DNA of 64,000 nt from JAVJST01 sp965229715 (GTDB lineage: Bacteria; Pseudomonadota; Alphaproteobacteria; Rhodospirillales; Casp-alpha2), in NCBI GenBank assembly GCA_965229715.1, contig CBDDJL010000004.1:806001-870000 (forward strand), written 5' to 3'. The position numbers and the translations under genes are program-made. Each line of letters starts with the position of its first letter. The first letter of the stretch is position 1. Under the pieces are notes generated by a model. It saw only the letters and a program-made list of their open reading frames with translations. It searched no databases and had not been told where the DNA came from. Below are positions 59,224 through 64,000 of the stretch, piece by piece.

Positions 59224-60237
59224 CTATCTGTCCGGCGTCGTCATCGCGGCGATGGCCGAACGAGCGTCCCCGACAATCCGCTCGATACGCTCTGCCGCCG
59301 AAGGAAGGTCGTCGACGAGTCCGGCGCTCTGACCGGCGAACATCGCCAGTCTGTTCAAGTCGCCGGTCATTGAACGCAGCGGCGAATCCGTACTCCAAAG
59401 ATATATCGGCCGGCCGTCTTCTTCGGCGATCTGCACACGGTCGATCCGATCGGGATCGTGGCCGAACAAGTCGTGACCCAGACCGCCAGTCATTTCGTTC
59501 GCGATAACGCGAACCGGCGAACCCTTCGGCCAGTTGATGATGTAGGCATCGGTGTGCACCGTGTTCTCTGCATCCGCATCGAGGACGACCTGTTTGTGAA
59601 TGTCGTGGGCGAAGGATTCCCGTGTCGCCAGGAAGGCCGTGCCGCAATGAATGCCGTCCGCACCGAGAGCAAGCGCCGCCGCCAGACCGGAACCCGTTGC
59701 AAAGCCGCCGCATCCCGCCACGGGGACATCAACAGCGGCGGCGACCAGCGGAAGCAGCACAAGCGACGTCACCTCGCCGCGGACGTGACCGCCCGCTTCG
59801 ACACCCTGTGCGACGATCGCGTCGGCCCCTGCATCAACGGCTGCAATTGCATCGGCGGCGGAGCCAACCTGATAAATTACCGTCATGCCGGCTGATTTGG
59901 CCCGACCGATTGCGTCCGGATCGACATCCCAGAAGAACACCACCGCACCGACACCCATGTTCTCGCAGACCGTCATCTCGGCATCGAACAAATCCGGCTT
60001 GGTGGCGCAGGGAATCAGATTGACGGCAAACGGCCGATCGGTTCGTTTGCGCACGGCGTCGATCTCGCGGGCGATCAGGTCCGGCGGTTCCCGAACCATA
60101 CCGAGACACCCGAATCCGCCGGCTGCGGATACCGCCGCCGCCAATTCGGAACGCGCGACACCGCCCATCCCGGCCTGGATAATCGGATACCGGCAACCCA
60201 GCAAATCGCAGAGCCGCGTGTGTAAAATATCGGTCAT
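59224..60237 (-). CDS. nitronate monooxygenase family protein
   Basis: A 337-residue FMN-dependent TIM-barrel enzyme oxidising nitronates such as propionate-3-nitronate to aldehydes and nitrite. YPIIQAGMGGVARSELAAAVSAAGGFG starts the barrel; AIVAQGVEAGGHVRG carries the catalytic histidine and VAGCGGFATGSGLAAALALGADGIHCGTAFLATRE binds FMN phosphate. The stop is 3 bases from the LysE gene. Its ATG overlaps the cyclo-ligase stop by ATGA, so both come from one message, though no metabolic link is obvious. Confidence 0.9.
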   Translation of the reverse strand: MTDILHTRLCDLLGCRYPIIQAGMGGVARSELAAAVSAAGGFGCLGMVREPPDLIAREIDAVRKRTDRPFAVNLIPCATKPDLFDAEMTVCENMGVGAVVFFWDVDPDAIGRAKSAGMTVIYQVGSAADAIAAVDAGADAIVAQGVEAGGHVRGEVTSLVLLPLVAAAVDVPVAGCGGFATGSGLAAALALGADGIHCGTAFLATRESFAHDIHKQVVLDADAENTVHTDAYIINWPKGSPVRVIANEMTGGLGHDLFGHDPDRIDRVQIAEEDGRPIYLWSTDSPLRSMTGDLNRLAMFAGQSAGLVDDLPSAAERIERIVGDARSAIAAMTTPDR

Positions 60238-60812
60238 TGGCCGCGCACCATTGTCCTGCCGTCACCCGTCACGATGACATCCATTGGAATGTCGTGCGGT
60301 TGCGGGTGAATCGTCGGCAGTTCGGCCGCAGGGCTGCCGATACCGATAACGCGCGGTCGTTTCTCCATCCCCGCCAGTGTGCGGTCGAAGAATCCACCGC
60401 CATAACCCAGGCGATAGCATCCCGCATCAAACCCAACCAGCGGTGCGATGGTCACATTGGGGATGACCTCGGGTCCCTCCGACGGGATCGGAATGTTCCA
60501 CACACCCCGCTCCATGCGGACATCGGGTGTCCATTCCCGGAAGATCAGCGGCCGCCCTTTCTTGACAACGACGGGCAGCGCTATCCTGGCGCCCCGATCG
60601 TACATGGCCCCCATCCATTCGCGAAGATCCGGCTCGCCCCGGAAAGGCCAGTAGATACTGACCAATGTTTGTTGTGTCGCCGGGATCAGTTCATCGAGTT
60701 CATCTGCAATCCGACCGGCGAGTGCCGACCGTTCGGCAACCGGCGTATCGAGGCGCGCCTCGATCAATTCAGCGCGACGTGCTGCGCGCCAGTCGTCGAT
60801 ATTTAAGGACAT
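60234..60812 (-). CDS. 5-formyltetrahydrofolate cyclo-ligase
   Basis: A 192-residue enzyme converting 5-formyl-THF with ATP to 5,10-methenyl-THF. ISIYWPFRGEPDLREWM, LPVVVKKGRPLIFREW and the ATP-binding GCYRLGYGGGFFDRTLAG are typical; the basic opening (WRAARRAELIEARLD) is shared by bacterial members. It is the first gene of a two-gene unit with nitronate monooxygenase. In many proteobacteria this gene follows the 6S RNA; the 200-base upstream spacer shows no fold I can recognise as 6S RNA. Confidence 0.92.
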   Translation of the reverse strand: MSLNIDDWRAARRAELIEARLDTPVAERSALAGRIADELDELIPATQQTLVSIYWPFRGEPDLREWMGAMYDRGARIALPVVVKKGRPLIFREWTPDVRMERGVWNIPIPSEGPEVIPNVTIAPLVGFDAGCYRLGYGGGFFDRTLAGMEKRPRVIGIGSPAAELPTIHPQPHDIPMDVIVTGDGRTMVRGQ

Positions 60813-61013
60813 GGAACCCCCGCAGCCGTCCAGAACCTCGGCGACATACCGAAAAATGCGTACAGGCTTTTAACATGTCTGTATCAGCCAAACGGTCCGC
60901 GTTCCAGTGCACCATCGACATAGGTCATCAGGCGGGCAAAGATACACGCTAGCAGCTTTGCTGGCCGATCCGGTCATGGCCGGTTATCGTTCGCGAAACG
61001 GGAGGTGCCACCC

Positions 61014-61613
61014 ATGAAAATCGTCATCGTCGGCGCATCGGGCACCGTCGGCCAAGCCGTTACGGCGGAGTTATCGAAACGCCACGACATCGTCACCGCG
61101 AGCCGGTCGGCTGCGGATGTCGATATCGACCTCGGCGACGAGGCGTCCATCGAAGCCGGCCTGAAAACCGCCGCGCCGTTCGACGCGGTCGTCAGCTGTG
61201 CCGGCAGCGTCGTGTTCAAGCCCCTCGCCGAGATGACGGCAGACGACTATGCCTTCGGTCTCATGAACAAGGTGCTGGGCCAGATCAACCTCATCCGTCA
61301 CGGCATCGAACACATGAACCCCGGCGGGTCGTTCACCCTGACCGCCGGCGTGCTCGCCGACGATCCGATCCGCTTGGGATCGTGCGCGTCTGTCGCCAAC
61401 GGCGCCGTCGAGTCGTTCGTCAAGGCGGCGGCGATCGAACTTGCGGACGGACACCGCATCAACGCGGTCAGCGCGACGGTGCTGACTTCGTCATACGACA
61501 CGTACTTCGACTACTTCCCGGGCGTGGTGCCGGTCGACGACGACATCGTCGCCCGCGCCTACGCCAAAAGCGTCGAGGGCGCGCAAACCGGTCAGGTCTA
61601 TCCGGTCGTCTGA
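61014..61613 (+). CDS. short-chain dehydrogenase-like protein
   Basis: A 199-residue classical-length SDR. The dinucleotide motif GASGTVG lies at residues 7-13 and VVSCAGSV matches the NAG position. At the usual YxxxK site the text is CASVANGAVESFVKAAAIEL, in which no catalytic tyrosine is apparent; related small SDRs share this SVANG pattern. It may therefore reduce by another mechanism or be a non-catalytic member. GGGAGGTGCC precedes ATG 61014, better than GTG 61005. The cyclase gene follows after 35 bases and may be co-transcribed. Confidence 0.8.
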   Translation: MKIVIVGASGTVGQAVTAELSKRHDIVTASRSAADVDIDLGDEASIEAGLKTAAPFDAVVSCAGSVVFKPLAEMTADDYAFGLMNKVLGQINLIRHGIEHMNPGGSFTLTAGVLADDPIRLGSCASVANGAVESFVKAAAIELADGHRINAVSATVLTSSYDTYFDYFPGVVPVDDDIVARAYAKSVEGAQTGQVYPVV

Positions 61614-61648
61614 CCGACGCCAACCGGCGCAAAGGCAACGTTCGCACG

Positions 61649-63490
61649 ATGAAGGCCGCATTCTCCGTTTCGATACGCTCGATTCTGCTCGCAGGTTTTT
61701 GCGGACTGACGGCGATCGGTATCGGATCGGCGCTCTACCTCGGCCTCGCGGCGGGTTTTCAGAATACTCGGGAGCTTCTCAGCGAGAACATTGAAGGCTT
61801 CGTCGACTGGATGGTCGATGAAATCGACGGTCGATTGAGACCGGTCGAATTGCAAGCCCACTGGGTTGCCGAACGCATTGCGGACGGTACCGTGCTTGTC
61901 GGACCGTCGAGTTCGGCCCGAACCGATTTCTTCTTCAGGACCGTACTGGCCTCGACACCCGAGGCCGGAGCTGTGGCCGTGATCACCGTCGACGGTCAGT
62001 TTCACGGCTGGTCGCACGGCACCGACGGCATGTTGCGCGAGGATTGGTCCGACCGTCCCGGCGTCATGAACTGGGTCCTGCAGGGCCATGAGGACCACAC
62101 GCCCGAGTGGGGACCGCCGATATGGATCTCCTCGCTGGACAGCGCCGCCATCGTCTACGAGGTACCGCTTCGTAGTGCTCGGGGTTACTTGGGCTATCTC
62201 GTGTTCACGGTGCTTGTTTCGGACCTGTCCCGGCATCTGACGACCATTGACGAGAAAACGTTCGTACTGGTCGGCGAGACCGACGTTCTTGCGCATCCGC
62301 TGATGATAGATTGGCGACCGATCGATGCCGAGGCACTGCCGTCGGCCAGTTCGATCTACAGCGGACAATCCGCGCTCGTTCCGATCGCCGAACTCGGCGA
62401 CTCCATCCTCGAACGAATATGGGATGCCGAGTATCAAGATCTCGTGATGGTCGACAAGGGTAAGAATTTCGCCGCGGTGGCTGCCGATATCGGTGACCGG
62501 CAGTTCGTTTTCGTCTACCGGACAATCACGGATTACGGACCGCGACCGTGGACCGTCGGGGCCTATTTCGATGCGGACGCCGAGGATGCGACGGTCGAAC
62601 GATTGAAGGCGGCGCTGTTCGCCGGCGTTGCCGTCATTCTTGTTGCACTGGTTCTCGGGCTTTTTGTCGCCAAGGCAATCGGTCGGCCAATTCGAGCACT
62701 GGCGGAGGCATCGGCCACGGTCGAAACCGGGCAATTCGACCAGGTCGGCGCCTTGCCGACCAGCCGCATAACGGAATTGAACAGTGCTATCTCATCTTTC
62801 GAAGGCATGGTCGCAGGCCTTGCCGAGCGCGAGGTAATCCGCCGCACGCTCGGCCGTTACGTGCCGGAATCGATCGCCGAACAGTTGCTCAGGGACGACG
62901 GCAGTCTCAAACCCGTCGAGGCCGAAGTGACCATCCTGTTCAGCGACATCGCCGGATTCACCGCAATGACCGAGACGTTGGGCCCGAGCCGGACAGTCGA
63001 GTTTCTGAATGCCTTCTTCTCGGCGATGACGGAGATCATCGAAAACGAGGGCGGCGTCATTACCCAATTCCAGGGCGACGCCATCCTGGCGATCTTCAAC
63101 ACACCGATCGAGGCCGCCGACCACGCGGAACGGGCATGCCGAGCCGCGGCCCGCATGTTGACCGAGTCCACGCGACGGACGTTTGTAGGCGAGCGCGTCC
63201 GCTGTCGCATCGGGATCAACTCCGGCAATGTCGTCGCCGGCGCCGTCGGTGCGGAGGGCCGGCTGACGTATACGGTTCACGGCGACGCCGTGAATCTCGC
63301 GGCGCGGGTCGAGGCCATGAACAAGAAGACAGGCACGGACCTGTTGATCACCGAGTCGACCGCCTCGCAGGTCAAGTCATTTGCCCTTCGAAGGGTGGGA
63401 CAGCTGGACGTGCGCGGTCAACGCGAGGCAGTGACGGTCTACACCATCGATATCGAAGCTTTACCTTCGATTGCCGACCAGCGTACGTGA
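61649..63490 (+). CDS. membrane class III adenylate/guanylate cyclase
   Basis: A 613-residue receptor cyclase. Helix 1 (about 11-33), an extracytoplasmic sensory domain of about 270 residues, helix 2 near 318-338 (AALFAGVAVILVALVLGLFV), a HAMP domain (GRPIRALAEASATVETGQFDQV), then the catalytic domain starting VTILFSDIAGFTAMTETLG. Metal-binding aspartates lie in FSDIAGF and FQGDAILAIFN; AVNLAARVEAMNK completes the fold. Product, cAMP or cGMP, cannot be assigned safely. Its last 30 bases overlap the convergent glpK. Confidence 0.92.
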   Translation: MKAAFSVSIRSILLAGFCGLTAIGIGSALYLGLAAGFQNTRELLSENIEGFVDWMVDEIDGRLRPVELQAHWVAERIADGTVLVGPSSSARTDFFFRTVLASTPEAGAVAVITVDGQFHGWSHGTDGMLREDWSDRPGVMNWVLQGHEDHTPEWGPPIWISSLDSAAIVYEVPLRSARGYLGYLVFTVLVSDLSRHLTTIDEKTFVLVGETDVLAHPLMIDWRPIDAEALPSASSIYSGQSALVPIAELGDSILERIWDAEYQDLVMVDKGKNFAAVAADIGDRQFVFVYRTITDYGPRPWTVGAYFDADAEDATVERLKAALFAGVAVILVALVLGLFVAKAIGRPIRALAEASATVETGQFDQVGALPTSRITELNSAISSFEGMVAGLAEREVIRRTLGRYVPESIAEQLLRDDGSLKPVEAEVTILFSDIAGFTAMTETLGPSRTVEFLNAFFSAMTEIIENEGGVITQFQGDAILAIFNTPIEAADHAERACRAAARMLTESTRRTFVGERVRCRIGINSGNVVAGAVGAEGRLTYTVHGDAVNLAARVEAMNKKTGTDLLITESTASQVKSFALRRVGQLDVRGQREAVTVYTIDIEALPSIADQRT

Positions 63491-64000
63491 AATCGCGTCC
63501 TTCCAGCCGGCGTACCCGGCTTCGCGCGCCGTCGTATCCATGACCGGTTCGAAGCGGCGTTCAAGCGCCCACGTTTTCGCGAACTCGTCCGGCGCCGGAT
63601 AAACCCCGGTCCGCATACCGGCGAGATATGCCGCGCCGAGCGCCGTGGTTTCCAGCACGTGCGGCCGGTCGACCGGTGCGGCCAGGGTGTCGGCGAGCCG
63701 CTGCATGGTCCAGTCCGACGCGACCATGCCGCCATCAACGCGTAGCACGGTCTGGCGCGCCGCGCCCCAATCGCCCTGCATGGCTTCCAGCAGGTCGCGG
63801 GTCTGATAACAAACGGATTCCAGCGCCGCGCGGGCAAGCTCGGCCCGGCCGGTACCGCGGGTCAATCCGTAGATCGCACCACGGCAGTCGGCATCCCAAT
63901 AAGGTGCGCCGAGACCGACGAAAGCCGGCACCAGATAGACCGACTGATGCGGATCGGCGTCGTCCGCAAGGCCGCCCGACTGGGCCGCATCGTCGATGAT
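63461..64000 (-). CDS. glpK: glycerol kinase, C-terminal part (5' end beyond window)
   Basis: The frame is open to the right edge and ends at 63461, covering 179 residues of the C-terminal half of a FGGY kinase. VPAFVGLGAPYWDADCRGAIYGLTRGT, ARAALESVCYQTRDLLEAM, LRVDGGMVASDWTMQRLADTL and ETTALGAAYLAGMRTGVY are glycerol-kinase hallmarks. The DGGM and ALGAAYLAG motifs form the ATP site. It phosphorylates glycerol to sn-glycerol-3-phosphate. Its 3' end overlaps the cyclase gene by 30 bases. Confidence 0.93.
   Translation of the reverse strand: MIDDAAQSGGLADDADPHQSVYLVPAFVGLGAPYWDADCRGAIYGLTRGTGRAELARAALESVCYQTRDLLEAMQGDWGAARQTVLRVDGGMVASDWTMQRLADTLAAPVDRPHVLETTALGAAYLAGMRTGVYPAPDEFAKTWALERRFEPVMDTTAREAGYAGWKDAISRTLVGNRR

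Noticed and set aside
60813..61013. 6S RNA upstream of the 5-formyl-THF cyclo-ligase
   Set aside because: The position is the usual one, but I could not see the closing stem and central bubble of 6S RNA. Only a 6-bp GCAAAG/CTTTGC repeat is present.
61649..63490. Pycsar/CBASS-type defence cyclase
   Set aside because: The protein is a receptor with HAMP and an extracytoplasmic domain, typical of ordinary class III signalling cyclases, and no effector gene is adjacent.

Overview
The window looks like chromosomal DNA of a free-living alphaproteobacterium, probably of Rhodospirillales type. It is GC-rich and densely packed, with many ATGA/GTGA stop-start overlaps. It carries the three diagnostic genes of the ethylmalonyl-CoA pathway (ccr, mcd, ecm), an encapsulated-ferritin-type protein resembling that of Rhodospirillum, several families of short palindromic intergenic repeats, and one tRNA-Arg(CCG). 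I see no prophage, transposase, CRISPR array, rRNA or replication origin. No stretch longer than about 300 bases lacks a gene.

Layout. 1-12.7 kb is a core and metabolic mosaic: the tail of an OYE-type flavoprotein, FAH and metallo-beta-lactamase enzymes, a PhyH oxygenase, a homocysteine methyltransferase, rimO, TerC and ZntB membrane proteins, a TauD-like oxygenase, a small exported protein behind an unusual mRNA hairpin, nadE, and an ArsR-methyltransferase fusion overlapping metF. A GC hairpin block and the tRNA follow. 13.2-26.6 kb is a surface-glycan or modified-sugar island on both strands: glycosyltransferase-like proteins, HAD phosphatase, NeuB-type synthase, CMP-sugar synthetase, polysaccharide pyruvyltransferase, sulfotransferase, two Fe/2OG-type oxygenases, a B12-binding radical SAM protein, two methyltransferases and a GDP-mannose-dehydratase-like SDR. 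Together these could make, activate, transfer and decorate a nonulosonic-acid-like or otherwise unusual sugar.

26.6-34.4 kb holds a lipoprotein hydrolase, an ABC ATPase, a polar amino-acid ABC importer, and a divergent RpiR regulator coupled to a CaiB-type CoA-transferase, with paired palindromes between the divergent genes. 34.6-41.4 kb holds a zf-CHCC protein, polA, a cupin, a methyltransferase coupled to a DTKA-motif membrane protein, an MFS carrier and a lone receiver protein. 41.4-47.6 kb is the ethylmalonyl-CoA locus: tetR, ecm, and divergent ccr, a small membrane ORF and mcd. ccdAB with a perfect 30-bp operator follows.

48.2-51.7 kb is repeat-rich, with an exported unknown, a dienelactone-hydrolase-like protein and a DUF2235 hydrolase. 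51.9-64 kb contains an orphan EncFtn, a CHASE histidine kinase, a DUF1330 duplication, tenA, a contiguous OYE-Rieske pair (candidate N-demethylation or ring oxidation), LysE, nitronate monooxygenase, 5-formyl-THF cyclo-ligase, an SDR, a class III cyclase and the 3' part of glpK.

All functional names come from motifs and remembered family resemblance. No database search was run.
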